A DNA stretch of 64,000 nucleotides from Hydrogenophaga sp. (GCF_025699295.1 NZ_JAILWB010000004.1:232395-296394), one strand, 5' to 3'. Numbered from the stretch's first letter, positions 45,097-54,233 are shown. Numbers and translations: made by a program. The notes: generated from the sequence alone by a model not told the origin.

Positions 45097-46602
45097 ATGC
45101 GTCATCTGTTTCTTTCATCCATGGCGGGTGCCTTTGTGTTGACCGGCTGTGCCAGCACGGGTGGTTCCGCGCCCGACCTCACCACCCTGACCGCAAGCGA
45201 GGCGGCCGCAGCGGTGTGCAGCGGGCGCGTGAGCAGCGAGGCTCTCACGCGCGCCTATCTGGCACGCGCCCAAGCCCGCGCCGCGCTCAACGCATTCGTC
45301 ACGCTGGACGAGGCTGGCGCCCTCGCCGCGGCCCGCCAGGCCGATGCCCGCCACGCCAGCGGTGCCCCCTGCCTGCCCTTGCAAGGTGTGCCCATCGTGG
45401 TGAAGGACAACATCGAAGCTGCTGGCCTGCCGACCACCGCCGGCACCCCCGCGCTCAAGGGCTTCGTGCCCAAGGTGGATGCGCCCGTGCTGCAGAAGCT
45501 GCGCGCCGCCGGCGCCGTGGTGCTGGGAAAGACCAACATGCACGAGCTCGCCTTTGGCATCTCTGGCTTCAATCCCAACTACAACACGGGGCCGCAGCCC
45601 GGGGTGCGCAACGCCTATGACCCGTCAAGGATGGCGGGCGGCTCTTCCTCCGGCACGGCGGTGGCCATCGGTGCGCGCATGGCGCCCGCTGGCTTGGGCA
45701 CCGACACGGGTGGATCGGTGCGCTTGCCCTGTGCGCTCAATGGCTGCGCATCGCTGCGGCCGACCATGGGGCGTTACGCGCAGACCGGCATTGCACCGAT
45801 CTCGCACACGCGGGACACCGCCGGACCGATGGCGGTGTCCATGACCGATGTGGCCTTGCTGGATCGAGTGATCGCGGGGGGTGACGCGGTGGCCGCTGCA
45901 GACCTGCGTGGCGTGCGCCTGGGCCTTGCGCCCGATTTCATGGTCAATCTGGATGCCGATACCCGGAGCGCGTTCGACGCGGCGCTCGATCGACTGCGAG
46001 CGGCCGGCGTGACCGTTGTGCCCGTGACCATGCCCAGACTCATGCAGCTCAACGGCCTGGTGGGCTTTCCGGTGGCCTTGTACGAGGCGCACGATGACAT
46101 GGTGCGCTACCTGCGCGAGCGAGGCACCGGCGTGAGCCTGGCTCAACTCGTCTCGGGCATCGCGAGCCCGGACGTGAAAGGCACCTACGAGGCGTTGGTG
46201 GTACCCCGCAAGCTGCCCGCGCCGCCGCCCGCCAATCTGGTGGACGCAGAGCCTGCCTACCGCGCCGCCCTGGCCACCCACCGTCCCGCGCTGGTCAGGC
46301 TGTACGCCGACACGTTTGCGCAGCACCGGCTCGACGCGCTGGTGTTTCCCACGGTGCCGCAGGTGGCTCCGGCCGCCGGTCCGCAGAGCAGCAGTCTTCA
46401 AACCTTCGGCCTGTTCATCCAGAACACCGATCCGGGCAGCAACGCGGGCCTGCCCGGCGTGCAGGTGCCCATCGGCCTGGGGGCTTCGAGCCGGTTGCCT
46501 GTGGGCATGGAGCTGGATGGTCCGGCCGGTAGCGACCGGCGGCTGCTTGCCCTGGGCATGGCGATCGAAGGCCTGCTCGGGCGTGTGCCTGCCGGACGCT
46601 GA
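45097..46602 (+). CDS. Lipoprotein amidase-signature-family enzyme
   Basis: A 501-residue amidase-signature protein. The catalytic elements are VVKDNI (Lys), GGSSSGTA (cis-Ser), and GLGTDTGGSVRLP (nucleophile Ser). Unusually it begins with a lipoprotein signal (LFLSSMAGAFVLTGCAST), so it should act outside the cytoplasm. AGGAG at 45084-45088 supports ATG 45097; the open frame upstream to 45019 is not signal-like. It likely hydrolyses a small amide outside the cytoplasm. Two LuxR-type genes flank it. Confidence 0.88.
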   Translation: MRHLFLSSMAGAFVLTGCASTGGSAPDLTTLTASEAAAAVCSGRVSSEALTRAYLARAQARAALNAFVTLDEAGALAAARQADARHASGAPCLPLQGVPIVVKDNIEAAGLPTTAGTPALKGFVPKVDAPVLQKLRAAGAVVLGKTNMHELAFGISGFNPNYNTGPQPGVRNAYDPSRMAGGSSSGTAVAIGARMAPAGLGTDTGGSVRLPCALNGCASLRPTMGRYAQTGIAPISHTRDTAGPMAVSMTDVALLDRVIAGGDAVAAADLRGVRLGLAPDFMVNLDADTRSAFDAALDRLRAAGVTVVPVTMPRLMQLNGLVGFPVALYEAHDDMVRYLRERGTGVSLAQLVSGIASPDVKGTYEALVVPRKLPAPPPANLVDAEPAYRAALATHRPALVRLYADTFAQHRLDALVFPTVPQVAPAAGPQSSSLQTFGLFIQNTDPGSNAGLPGVQVPIGLGASSRLPVGMELDGPAGSDRRLLALGMAIEGLLGRVPAGR

Positions 46603-46614
46603 GGGGGCGTCAAC

Positions 46615-47169
46615 TCAGCCAGCCAGCAGGCGGTGCATCAGGTCTGGCGTGCTGTGGGCCTGGTACTTGCGCATCAGCCGCGCGCGGTAGATCTCCACGG
46701 TGCGGTGGCTGATGGCCAGCGCCTTGCCGATCTGCTTGCTGGTGAGGCCGTCCATGAGAAAAGCCGCGACCTCGCGCTCGCGCGGCGTGAGCTCGGCCTT
46801 CACGGTGCGGCGGGAACTCAGGTCCTCGAAGCTCCAGATGCCGGCCGCGTGGGGGGCTTCGCGGTTGAGCGCGCGGCCGGTCACGTGGCACCAGAAGGTC
46901 TCGCCTTGTGACGGCCCGCCCACGCGCTTCATGATGCGGTCGTCGGCATAGGTGCCGCCCCGGCCCAGCAGCGGCGCCATGCGCGCGCCGATGCGCTCGT
47001 ATTCGTCCGCGCTCGGGTAGAGGATCTGGAAGCTCTGGCCCACCAGCTGGTCGCGCGTCGCGCCGAACATGTCGCACAGCACCTGGTTGCAGTCGACCAT
47101 GGTGCGTTCGCGCGAAAGGGCCAGACCCACCGGGGCGAGATCGAAGGCGAGTCGGTAGTCGATGTCCAT
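46615..47169 (-). CDS. PAS-domain LuxR-type regulator
   Basis: A 184-residue regulator: PAS domain (1-115, DLAPVGLALSRERTMVDCN, ATRDQLVGQSFQILYP) and LuxR HTH (LTPREREVAAFLMDGLTSKQIGKALAISHRTVEIYRARL in pieces). It is single-component in architecture. It is divergent from scoA, and the palindrome 47217-47242 lies in the gap, so regulation of scoAB is plausible. It is unlike the 245-residue LuxR protein two genes away. Confidence 0.85.
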   Translation of the reverse strand: MDIDYRLAFDLAPVGLALSRERTMVDCNQVLCDMFGATRDQLVGQSFQILYPSADEYERIGARMAPLLGRGGTYADDRIMKRVGGPSQGETFWCHVTGRALNREAPHAAGIWSFEDLSSRRTVKAELTPREREVAAFLMDGLTSKQIGKALAISHRTVEIYRARLMRKYQAHSTPDLMHRLLAG

Positions 47170-47216
47170 GCGGGTCGTGTCCTCGTCGGCACGTTCCTCG
47201 GGTTAGGCTTTACGAA

Positions 47217-47242
47217 ATACTACGTATGTCTTTACGTAGTAT
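47217..47242. promoter_or_regulatory. Operator-like inverted repeat upstream of scoA
   Basis: ATACTACGTA (47217-47226) and TACGTAGTAT (47233-47242) are perfect 10-bp inverted arms with a 6-bp spacer. It lies between the PAS-LuxR gene and scoAB, 38 bp before GTG 47281. The sequence is AT-rich compared with its surroundings. Confidence 0.65.
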
Positions 47243-47280
47243 CGTAGCGGCTTGCACGGTTCAACCCAGGAGACACCGAC

Positions 47281-47982
47281 GTGAACAAGATTTATCCGGA
47301 CGCGGCCGCCGCGCTCAAAGGCATCGTGGCGGACGGCCAGCTGCTCGCCGTGGGGGGCTTCGGCCTCTGCGGCATTCCCGAGGCCCTGATCGATGCGCTG
47401 CGCGACAGCGGTGCGAAGAACCTCACCGTCATCTCCAACAACGCCGGTGTCGACGGTTTCGGCCTGGGCAAGCTGCTGGAGACGCGCCAGATCAGCAAGA
47501 TGATCTCCAGCTATGTGGGCGAGAACAAGGAGTTCGAGCGCCAGTATCTGGCTGGTGAACTGCAGCTGGAATTCACGCCGCAGGGCACGCTGGCCGAGAA
47601 GCTGCGCGCCGGTGGCGCGGGCATCCCGGCCTTTTTTACCAAGACCGGCGTGGGCACCCTGGTGGCCGAAGGCAAGGAGCTGCGCGAGTTCGACGGCGAG
47701 ACCTATGTGATGGAGCGTGGCCTCGTGCCGGATGTGTCGCTGGTCAAGGCGCACCGCGCCGACAAGTCAGGCAATCTGCAGTTCCGCCTGACCGCGCGCA
47801 ACTTCAACCCGGCCGCGGCCATGGCCGGCAAGATCTGCGTGGTCGAGGTCGAGGAGATCGTGGAGACCGGCGAGATGGTGCCCGACGAGGTGCACCTGCC
47901 CGGCATCTATGTGCACCGCATCGTGCACAACCCGAACCCCGAGAAGCGCATCGAGAAGCGCACCATCACCGAATCCAAATAA
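47281..47982 (+). CDS. scoA: Succinyl-CoA:3-ketoacid CoA-transferase subunit A
   Basis: A 233-residue alpha subunit that transfers CoA from succinyl-CoA to acetoacetate. It has GGFGLCGIPEALIDALR, LTVISNNAGVDGFGLGKLL, and GAGIPAFFTKTGVGTLVAEGKE. The start is GTG with AGGAG 8 nt upstream. It forms an operon with scoB 51 bp later and completes use of acetoacetate from PHB breakdown by phaZ. Confidence 0.93.
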   Translation: MNKIYPDAAAALKGIVADGQLLAVGGFGLCGIPEALIDALRDSGAKNLTVISNNAGVDGFGLGKLLETRQISKMISSYVGENKEFERQYLAGELQLEFTPQGTLAEKLRAGGAGIPAFFTKTGVGTLVAEGKELREFDGETYVMERGLVPDVSLVKAHRADKSGNLQFRLTARNFNPAAAMAGKICVVEVEEIVETGEMVPDEVHLPGIYVHRIVHNPNPEKRIEKRTITESK

Positions 47983-48033
47983 CCTTGCGGGACAGACCTT
48001 CTGCTCTGTCCCCAACTGAACGGAGAGACTGAC

Positions 48034-48669
48034 ATGCCCTGGAACCAAGACCAGATGGCCGCGCGCGCGGCCCAGGAACTCGAAGACGGCTTCTACGTCA
48101 ACCTCGGCATCGGCATCCCGACGCTGGTGGCCAACCACACGGGCAACAAGGAGGTGTGGCTGCAGAGCGAGAACGGCATGCTCGGCATCGGCCCGTTCCC
48201 GACCGAGGACGAAGTGGACGCCGACCTGATCAACGCCGGCAAGCAGACCGTGACCACGCTGCCGGGCTCCAGCATCTTCGGCAGCCACGACAGCTTCGCC
48301 ATGATCCGTGGCGGCAAGATCAACCTGTCCATCCTCGGCGCCATGCAGGTGAGCGAGAAGGGCGACCTGGCCAACTGGATGATCCCGGGCAAGATGGTCA
48401 AGGGCATGGGCGGCGCGATGGACCTCGTCGCCGGCGTCAAGCGCGTGATCATCCTCATGGAGCACGTGGCGAAGAAGAAGGACGGCACCGAGGACCTGAA
48501 GATCCTGCCGGCCTGCACCCTGCCGCTGACCGGCGTGGGCGTGGTCGACCGCATCATCACCGACCTGGGCGTGATGGACGTGACGCCGCAGGGTCTCAAG
48601 CTGGTGGAGATGGCCCCGGGCGTGACGCGCGAGTTCATCCAGTCCAAGACCGGCGTCACGCTGATCTGA
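48034..48669 (+). CDS. scoB: Succinyl-CoA:3-ketoacid CoA-transferase subunit B
   Basis: A 211-residue beta subunit. [14 protein letters not shown] and [14 protein letters not shown] contain the catalytic Glu46 that forms the glutamyl-CoA thioester. [29 protein letters not shown] (in parts) is the conserved second region. GGAGAG precedes ATG 48034. The operon ends at the terminator 48692-48720. Confidence 0.94.
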   Translation: MPWNQDQMAARAAQELEDGFYVNLGIGIPTLVANHTGNKEVWLQSENGMLGIGPFPTEDEVDADLINAGKQTVTTLPGSSIFGSHDSFAMIRGGKINLSILGAMQVSEKGDLANWMIPGKMVKGMGGAMDLVAGVKRVIILMEHVAKKKDGTEDLKILPACTLPLTGVGVVDRIITDLGVMDVTPQGLKLVEMAPGVTREFIQSKTGVTLI

Positions 48670-48691
48670 CCCGCTAGAATCCCGTCCGCGC

Positions 48692-48720
48692 AACGCCCGC
48701 TTCCGCGGGCGTTTTCTTTT
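48692..48720 (+). terminator. Terminator after scoB
   Basis: ACGCCCGC and GCGGGCGT form an 8-bp stem with a TTCC loop, followed by TTTCTTTT. It separates scoAB from the TMEM165-family gene that starts 16 bp later. Confidence 0.88.
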
Positions 48721-48735
48721 TCCGCCGAGACCCCC

Positions 48736-49314
48736 TTGGAAGCCTTCCTCCTGTCCACCGGCATCGTTGCCCTTGCCGAAATGGGCGACAAGACGCAACT
48801 GCTGTCGCTCGTGCTCGCCGCCCGTTTCAAGCGTCCCTGGCCCATCGTCTGGGGCATCCTGGTGGCCACTTTGCTCAACCACGCGCTGGCCGGCGCCGCA
48901 GGCGCCTGGATCATGGCGGCGGTCGGTCCGGACGTGATGCGCTGGGTGCTCGGCGTGTCGTTCATCGCCATGGCCGTATGGATGCTGATCCCGGACAAGC
49001 TCGACGAAGGCGATGCGATGCCCCGGCGCCAGATGGGCGTGTTCATCGCCACCACCTGGGCCTTCTTCCTCGCCGAGATGGGTGACAAGACGCAGATCGC
49101 CACCGTGGCGCTGGGTGCGCAGTACGAGCCGCTGGTGGCGGTGGTGCTCGGCACCACCTTCGGCATGATGCTGGCCAACGCGCCGGTGGTGTTCTTCGGT
49201 GATGCGATCACGCGCCGGGTGCCGATCAAGGTCGTGCACATCGTGGCCGCGCTGATCTTCGCCGCGCTGGGTGTGCTGGCCCTGCTGGGCGTGGGCGCAT
49301 CGCTGGGCGTCTGA
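48736..49314 (+). CDS. TMEM165/GDT1-family cation transporter
   Basis: A 192-residue inner-membrane protein with six helices and the duplicated motif of the family: VALAEMGDKTQLLSLV in the first half and FFLAEMGDKTQIATVAL in the second. Family members exchange Mn2+ or Ca2+. The start is TTG 48736, because no ATG or GTG is available after the terminator. No yybP-ykoY riboswitch fits in the 66-bp gap. It is convergent and adjacent to the CoA-transferase gene. Confidence 0.87.
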   Translation: MEAFLLSTGIVALAEMGDKTQLLSLVLAARFKRPWPIVWGILVATLLNHALAGAAGAWIMAAVGPDVMRWVLGVSFIAMAVWMLIPDKLDEGDAMPRRQMGVFIATTWAFFLAEMGDKTQIATVALGAQYEPLVAVVLGTTFGMMLANAPVVFFGDAITRRVPIKVVHIVAALIFAALGVLALLGVGASLGV

Positions 49315-50535
49315 TCAGGCGGGTGTACCCACCACACCTTCGTCGACCAGGGCGTCGATCTCCGCGTCCGTCAGCCCGAACCCTTGCAGCACCTCCCGGG
49401 TGTGCTGGCCCAGCAGCGGCGCGGGCGCATCGGTCTGCGTGGGCGTGGCCGAGAAGTGGATCGGGCAGCCGATGGCGTGCGTGGTACCGGCCTGCGGGTG
49501 CTGCAGCTCCACCACCATGCCGCGCGCCCGCGTCTGCGGGTGGCTCAGCGCCTCGCCGATGGTGTGCACCGGTCCGGCCGGCACCCCGGCGGCATCGAAA
49601 CCGGCCTGCCACTCGGCGCGCGTGCGCTGGCGCACCACCGCATTCATGAGGGCCACCAGCTCGTCGAGGTGGGCCATGCGGTCGCTGTTGGTAGCGAAGC
49701 GCGCGTCGCCGCGCCATTCGGGGTGGCCCAGCACCTCGCAGATGCGCTCCCAGTTGGCCTGGTTGGCGCCGCCGATGTTGATCCAGCCGTCGCTGGCCTC
49801 GAACGCCTGGTAGGGCGCGGTGAGGATGTGCGCCGAGCCCGTGGGTCGGGGCGACTGTTGCGTGGCGAACCACACCGCCGCATGCCAGTAGGTCTGCTGC
49901 AGCGCGGCGTCGGCCAGCGAGGTGTCCACCACCTGGCCCTGGCCGGTCTTGAGCCGGTGGATGTAGGCCGCCAGGATGCCCACCGCCGCGAGGATGCCGG
50001 CGTTCATGTCCGACACCGCACTGCCGCTCTTGGCCGGTGGCCGGCCCGGCTCGCCGGTGATGGACATCAGGCCGGCAAAACCTTGTGCGATGAGATCGAA
50101 GCCACCCTTGTCCGCGTAAGGCCCGGTGTGGCCGTAGCCGGTGATGGCGCAGTAGATGAGGGCGGGGTTGATCGCCTGCAGCACCCCGGGTCCGAGGCCG
50201 AGCTTGTCCATGGTGCCGCCACGGAAGTTCTCCACCAGCACGTCGGCGTCGCGCACCATGCGCTTGAGCAGCTCGCGGCCCGCGGGGTTCTTGAGGTTCA
50301 GTGCCAGCCCGCGCTTGTTGCGGTTCATCATCATGAACGGGGCGGAGACGCCACCGACCTGCGGGTCGCGGTAGCCCCGCGCATCGTCACCGCCGGGCAG
50401 CTTCTCGATCTTGATCACGTCCGCGCCCATGTCGGCCAGCAGCAGGCCGCAGGTCGGGCCCGACATGATCTGGGTGATCTCGAGCACGCGGATGCCCGCA
50501 AGCGGGCCAGTGCGCGCGGGCCGGTCCATGCTCAC
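49315..50535 (-). CDS. Class III (CaiB/BaiF) CoA-transferase
   Basis: A 406-residue family III CoA-transferase. It begins LAGIRVLEITQIMSGPTCGLLLADMGADVIKIE in parts, has NRNKRGLALNLKNPAGRELL, and the catalytic Asp is near 176 in SGSAVSDMNAG. It moves CoA between carboxylic acids such as formyl/oxalate, carnitine or mesaconate types. GTG 50535 overlaps the crotonase stop (GTGA); ATG 50529 is the alternative. It is the last gene of the minus-strand TRAP cluster. Confidence 0.9.
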   Translation of the reverse strand: MSMDRPARTGPLAGIRVLEITQIMSGPTCGLLLADMGADVIKIEKLPGGDDARGYRDPQVGGVSAPFMMMNRNKRGLALNLKNPAGRELLKRMVRDADVLVENFRGGTMDKLGLGPGVLQAINPALIYCAITGYGHTGPYADKGGFDLIAQGFAGLMSITGEPGRPPAKSGSAVSDMNAGILAAVGILAAYIHRLKTGQGQVVDTSLADAALQQTYWHAAVWFATQQSPRPTGSAHILTAPYQAFEASDGWINIGGANQANWERICEVLGHPEWRGDARFATNSDRMAHLDELVALMNAVVRQRTRAEWQAGFDAAGVPAGPVHTIGEALSHPQTRARGMVVELQHPQAGTTHAIGCPIHFSATPTQTDAPAPLLGQHTREVLQGFGLTDAEIDALVDEGVVGTPA

Positions 50536-51320
50536 CGGCCTTTCCAGACCGGGGCGCGTTTCTCGACGAAGGCGCGCACGCCTTCGCGGAAGTCGTCGCT
50601 GCCGTACACGGCGCGGATGAGGTCCTCGCCTTCGGGCAGTTCGTGCACCGCCAGGCGCTGCAGCGCGGCCTTGCTCACGCGCTGCGTGACAGGCGCGAGC
50701 GCGGCCAGCCGTTGCGCCAGCGCCAGGCCTTCATCGCCGAGTGCGTCGGGCACCACCAGCGCGTGCAGGTAGCCACAGTCCAGCGCCTCGTCGGCGCCCA
50801 CCATATCGGCCAGCAGCAGCATGCGCCTGACGCGTTCATGGCCCCAGGCCGCGCGCAGCCGCGCGATGTTGGCGATCGACAGGCCATTGCCCAGCGTGCG
50901 TGCGATCGGCACACCGAATTTCGAGCCCGGCGTGGCCAGGCGGAAGTCGCAGGCGGTGGCGATCGCCAGGCCGCCGCCCACGGCCCAACCCTCGACAAGG
51001 GCGATGGTGGGCATGGGCAGACTCGCCAGCTGCGTGATGCCGGCATCGATCTGGCGCTCGTAGGCGATGCCGTCCTCGCCGTCGCGGAAGTCCGCAAACT
51101 GTGCAATGTCGGTTCCGGCCACGAAAGCCTGGCCGCCCGCACCGCGCAACAGCACCGCGCGCACCGTGGCGTCGCTGGCGAGCCGTTCGCAGGCCTCGGC
51201 CAGTTGCTGGTACATGGCCCAGGTCATGGCGTTGCGCGCGGCAGGGCGGTCGAACACCACCGTGGCAATGCCGCCATCGATGTACAGCGCGACCCGACCG
51301 CCGTCGTCGTCGGTGCTCAT
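50532..51320 (-). CDS. Enoyl-CoA hydratase/isomerase-fold protein lacking the catalytic glutamates
   Basis: A 262-residue crotonase-fold protein with the CoA-binding and oxyanion motif AFVAGTDIAQF and VEGWAVGGGLAIATACDFRLA. The two hydratase glutamates are missing by alignment: GGGLA replaces GGGCE, and FGVPIA replaces FGQPEI. So it is probably not a standard hydratase; other crotonase chemistry (isomerase, hydrolase, dehalogenase-like) or a CoA-binding role is possible. It overlaps dctM by 4 bp and the CaiB gene by GTGA. Confidence 0.85.
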   Translation of the reverse strand: MSTDDDGGRVALYIDGGIATVVFDRPAARNAMTWAMYQQLAEACERLASDATVRAVLLRGAGGQAFVAGTDIAQFADFRDGEDGIAYERQIDAGITQLASLPMPTIALVEGWAVGGGLAIATACDFRLATPGSKFGVPIARTLGNGLSIANIARLRAAWGHERVRRMLLLADMVGADEALDCGYLHALVVPDALGDEGLALAQRLAALAPVTQRVSKAALQRLAVHELPEGEDLIRAVYGSDDFREGVRAFVEKRAPVWKGR

Positions 51321-52600
51321 CGGTAGAACACCTCCACCAGGAACATCGGCACCGCGGGCACGTAGGTCACCAGCATCAGCAGCGCCACGAGCACGCCGAT
51401 GAAGGGCAGGTTCACCCGGGTCACCTTCCACATGTCGGCCTTGGCGATGGAGCAGGCCGTGGCCAGCACGCTGGCCACCGGCGGCGTCTGCTGGCCGATG
51501 CCCAGGTTGAGCGTGACGATCAGGCCGAAATGCACCGGGTCGATGCCCACGGCATTGACCAGTGGCATCACGATGGGCACGACCAGGATGATGGCCGCGG
51601 CCGAGTGCAGGAACAGCCCCGCCAGCAGGAAGAACACGTTGAGGATGGCCAGCACCGCCCACTTGTTGTCGGTGAGCGAGGCGATCCAGCTCGCCAGTTG
51701 CTGCGGCATCTGCTGCTCGGTCAGCAGGTGGCCGAGCAGGGCGGACGCGGCCACCAGCAGCATCACCACCGCGGTCTGCACGCTGCCTTCGACCATCGAG
51801 TCCATCAGGTGCCGCAGATTGAGCTCGCGGTAGATCACGGCGCCGATGAACAGCGCGGCCACCACCGCCAGTGCCGCGCCTTCGGTGGCCGTGACCACGC
51901 CGCCGAAGATGCCGCCCAGGATGATCAGTGGCAGCAGAAAGGCCCAGGCCGCGTCCTTGAAGGTGGCGCGCACGCGCTGCCAGCTGAACACCTCTTCCAC
52001 CGGGTAGTTGTAGCGCTTGGCGTACCAGTAGGCCAGCGCCATCATGCCGCCGCCGCCGAGGATGCCGGGCACGATGCCGGCCACGAACAGCTGTACCACC
52101 GAGGTCTCGGCCATCACCGCGTAAAGGATCATCGGGATCGAGGGCGGGATGATGATGGCCAGCGTGGCCGAGGAGGAGGTGACCGCGGCGGCGAACTCCT
52201 TGGGGTAGCCCTTCTTCTTCATTGCAGGCACCAGGATGGAGCCCATGGCCGCCACGTCGGCCACGGCCGAGCCCGAGATCTCTGCGAAGAACAGCGAGGT
52301 ACCGATGTTGACCATCGCCAGCCCGCCCTTGATGAAGCCGAACAGCGCCGAAGCGAAGGCGATCAGGCGGCGCGAAAGGCTGGACGAGTTCATGATCGCG
52401 CCGGCCAGCACGAACAGCGGAATCGCCAGCAGCGGGAAGCTTGTGGCGCCACTGAACATGGTGATGGCCGCACTCAGCAGCGAGTCGAGGCCACCGAACC
52501 ACACCATGGCCACCATGGCCACCGAGCCCAGAGCGATGGCGATCGGCACATTGATCAGGATCAGGGCCACCAGGCCCAGGAACATCAGCAGGGCCATCAT
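51317..52600 (-). CDS. dctM: TRAP transporter large permease (DctM)
   Basis: A 427-residue integral membrane protein with about 12-13 helices and DctM marks: LAIPLFVLAGAIMNSSSLSRRLIAFA in parts, GSAVADVAAMGSILVPAMKKKGYPKEFAAAV, IPPSIPMILYAVMAE, and NLGIGQQTPPVASVL. It translocates an organic acid with Na+ or H+. It overlaps dctQ and the crotonase by 4 bp on either side. Confidence 0.93.
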   Translation of the reverse strand: MMALLMFLGLVALILINVPIAIALGSVAMVAMVWFGGLDSLLSAAITMFSGATSFPLLAIPLFVLAGAIMNSSSLSRRLIAFASALFGFIKGGLAMVNIGTSLFFAEISGSAVADVAAMGSILVPAMKKKGYPKEFAAAVTSSSATLAIIIPPSIPMILYAVMAETSVVQLFVAGIVPGILGGGGMMALAYWYAKRYNYPVEEVFSWQRVRATFKDAAWAFLLPLIILGGIFGGVVTATEGAALAVVAALFIGAVIYRELNLRHLMDSMVEGSVQTAVVMLLVAASALLGHLLTEQQMPQQLASWIASLTDNKWAVLAILNVFFLLAGLFLHSAAAIILVVPIVMPLVNAVGIDPVHFGLIVTLNLGIGQQTPPVASVLATACSIAKADMWKVTRVNLPFIGVLVALLMLVTYVPAVPMFLVEVFYR

Positions 52601-53151
52601 GATTGCATTGCCTTTTCAATCTCGCGTTGCATTTCCTGCCTCTCGGCGTCGATCACGCCGTCGCCACGTGCCTGGCGCAGCAGCTCGGGCAGCGTGAGCA
52701 GTTGCGCGACGATGAAGATCAGCGAGCCGACCGGGATCACCGATTGCGTGAGCCGCGTGGGCACCCAGGGCAGGCTCACCATGGCGTCGCCCTCGAGGAT
52801 CACCAGCACCTGGAAACCGTACCAGCCCAGCAGCGCGAAGAAGAGGATCACGATGCCCTCGCCCAGCAGCACCAGCGGCACGCGCAGCGCCGGCCGCATG
52901 GCGTTGACCAGGCCCGGGAAACCGATGTGCGCGCGCTTGAGCGCGGCCAGACCGGCACCGTAGTAGGTCAGCCAGGCCAGCGCGATCGAGGCTACCTCGT
53001 CGTACCAGACCATGGGAATGCCGAGCTTGCGGTAGACCACGCCCATGAGGACGATGACCGCCAGCGAACCGAGCAGGAGGACGACGAAGGCGGTGAGCGC
53101 GCGTTCGAACGCGAGTCTGAGAGAGTGCAGCAAGATGGGCCCCGGGTGCAA
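52597..53151 (-). CDS. dctQ: TRAP transporter small permease (DctQ)
   Basis: About 184 residues with four helices and the DctQ-type VWYDEVASIALAWLTYYGAGLAALKRAHIGF (in parts). The start is uncertain: TTG 53151 is the longest, with no good Shine-Dalgarno, and internal TTG codons near 53130 are also possible. It pairs with DctM next to it and DctP at 53208. Confidence 0.85.
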   Translation of the reverse strand: MHPGPILLHSLRLAFERALTAFVVLLLGSLAVIVLMGVVYRKLGIPMVWYDEVASIALAWLTYYGAGLAALKRAHIGFPGLVNAMRPALRVPLVLLGEGIVILFFALLGWYGFQVLVILEGDAMVSLPWVPTRLTQSVIPVGSLIFIVAQLLTLPELLRQARGDGVIDAERQEMQREIEKAMQS

Positions 53152-53207
53152 CGAAGGAATGTGGACCCGGCCCGCCTCGTGGCGGAGCCGGACCGTGGCT
53201 CAGACGA

Positions 53208-54233
53208 TCAGAACTTCGCGCCGAGCTCGACCGCCGTGTCGACCAGCTTGGAGCCCTCGGGGACTTCCTTGCCGAATTCGCCATACACCGCCTTGCTGGC
53301 CGCGATGAAGGCGTTCTTGTCGGGGTCGTTCACCTGCACGCCAGCGGCCTTGATCTTGTCGACCAGTTCCTTGTCCAGCTCGGCAGCGGTCTTGTAGACG
53401 TAGGGTTGCACGTCCTTGGCAGCTTTCTCCAGGATGGCGCGCACGTCCGCGGGCAGCGTGCCGAACTTGCGCGAGCCCGCCGTGAGGTAGGCCGGCGTAT
53501 ACACATGCCCGGTCATCGAGAGGTACTTCTGCACCTCCTGGAACTTGGACGAGTAGATCTGCGTGAGCGGGTTCTCCTGCCCATCCATCACGCCGGTCTG
53601 CAACGCCACGAACACCTCCGACAGCGCCATCGGCGACGGGTTGGCGCCGTAGGCCTGGAACATCTTCACCCGCCACACGCCCTGTGGCACGCGCAGCTTC
53701 ATGCCCTTGAGATCTTCGGGCTTGACGATGGGGCGCACGTTGTTGGTGACGTTGCGGAAGCCGTTTTCCCACACGCCCAGGATCTTGTAGCCCTTCTCGT
53801 CGGCCATGGGTGCCAGCGAAGGCCAGACCACGGCCTGCTCGATGGCCTTCATGTGCTCGCGGTTCTTCACCAGGTAGGGCATCTCGAACATGCCGAAGGC
53901 CGGCACGGTGGACGACATCACGGTGGAGGGCAGGGCGAGTTCCAGCGTGCCCAGGCGCAGCTTCTGCATCATCTCGGCGTCGCCACCGAGCTGGCTGGAG
54001 CCGAACACCACTACCTTGGCCTTGGTGCCCAGGCGCTCGTTGGCCACGCGCGCGAACTCGTTGGCCGAACGCTCGAACAGCGAGCCGGGGCCGCCGACGT
54101 GACCGAGCTTGATCTCCATCTGCGCATGCGCCGCGGTGGCGCCCAGCAAGGACGTGGCGCCCAGCAGCACGGCGGCGGCCACCTTGCGCAGGGGGCCGTT
54201 GAAGGCCGGGAACTTGAAGGTCTGTGTCGGCAT
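53208..54233 (-). CDS. dctP: TRAP transporter solute-binding protein (DctP)
   Basis: A 341-residue exported protein: signal peptide ending GATAAHAQM, then IKLGHVGGPGSLFERSANEFA, the ligand-binding region NVRPIVKPEDLKGMKLRVP with the TRAP-typical Arg, and FVALQTGVMDGQENPLTQIYS. Ligands of such proteins are small carboxylates or sulfonates; the sequence alone does not identify this one. AAGGAG precedes ATG 54233. It lies 80 bp after the aminotransferase gene. Confidence 0.93.
   Translation of the reverse strand: MPTQTFKFPAFNGPLRKVAAAVLLGATSLLGATAAHAQMEIKLGHVGGPGSLFERSANEFARVANERLGTKAKVVVFGSSQLGGDAEMMQKLRLGTLELALPSTVMSSTVPAFGMFEMPYLVKNREHMKAIEQAVVWPSLAPMADEKGYKILGVWENGFRNVTNNVRPIVKPEDLKGMKLRVPQGVWRVKMFQAYGANPSPMALSEVFVALQTGVMDGQENPLTQIYSSKFQEVQKYLSMTGHVYTPAYLTAGSRKFGTLPADVRAILEKAAKDVQPYVYKTAAELDKELVDKIKAAGVQVNDPDKNAFIAASKAVYGEFGKEVPEGSKLVDTAVELGAKF

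Noticed and set aside
48670..48735. yybP-ykoY Mn2+ riboswitch before the TMEM165 gene
   Set aside because: The 66-bp gap is filled by the scoB terminator and is too short.
50532..52619. A 695-residue fusion of the crotonase with an upstream protein
   Set aside because: The upstream part is a shifted-frame shadow of dctM; the crotonase starts at 51320.
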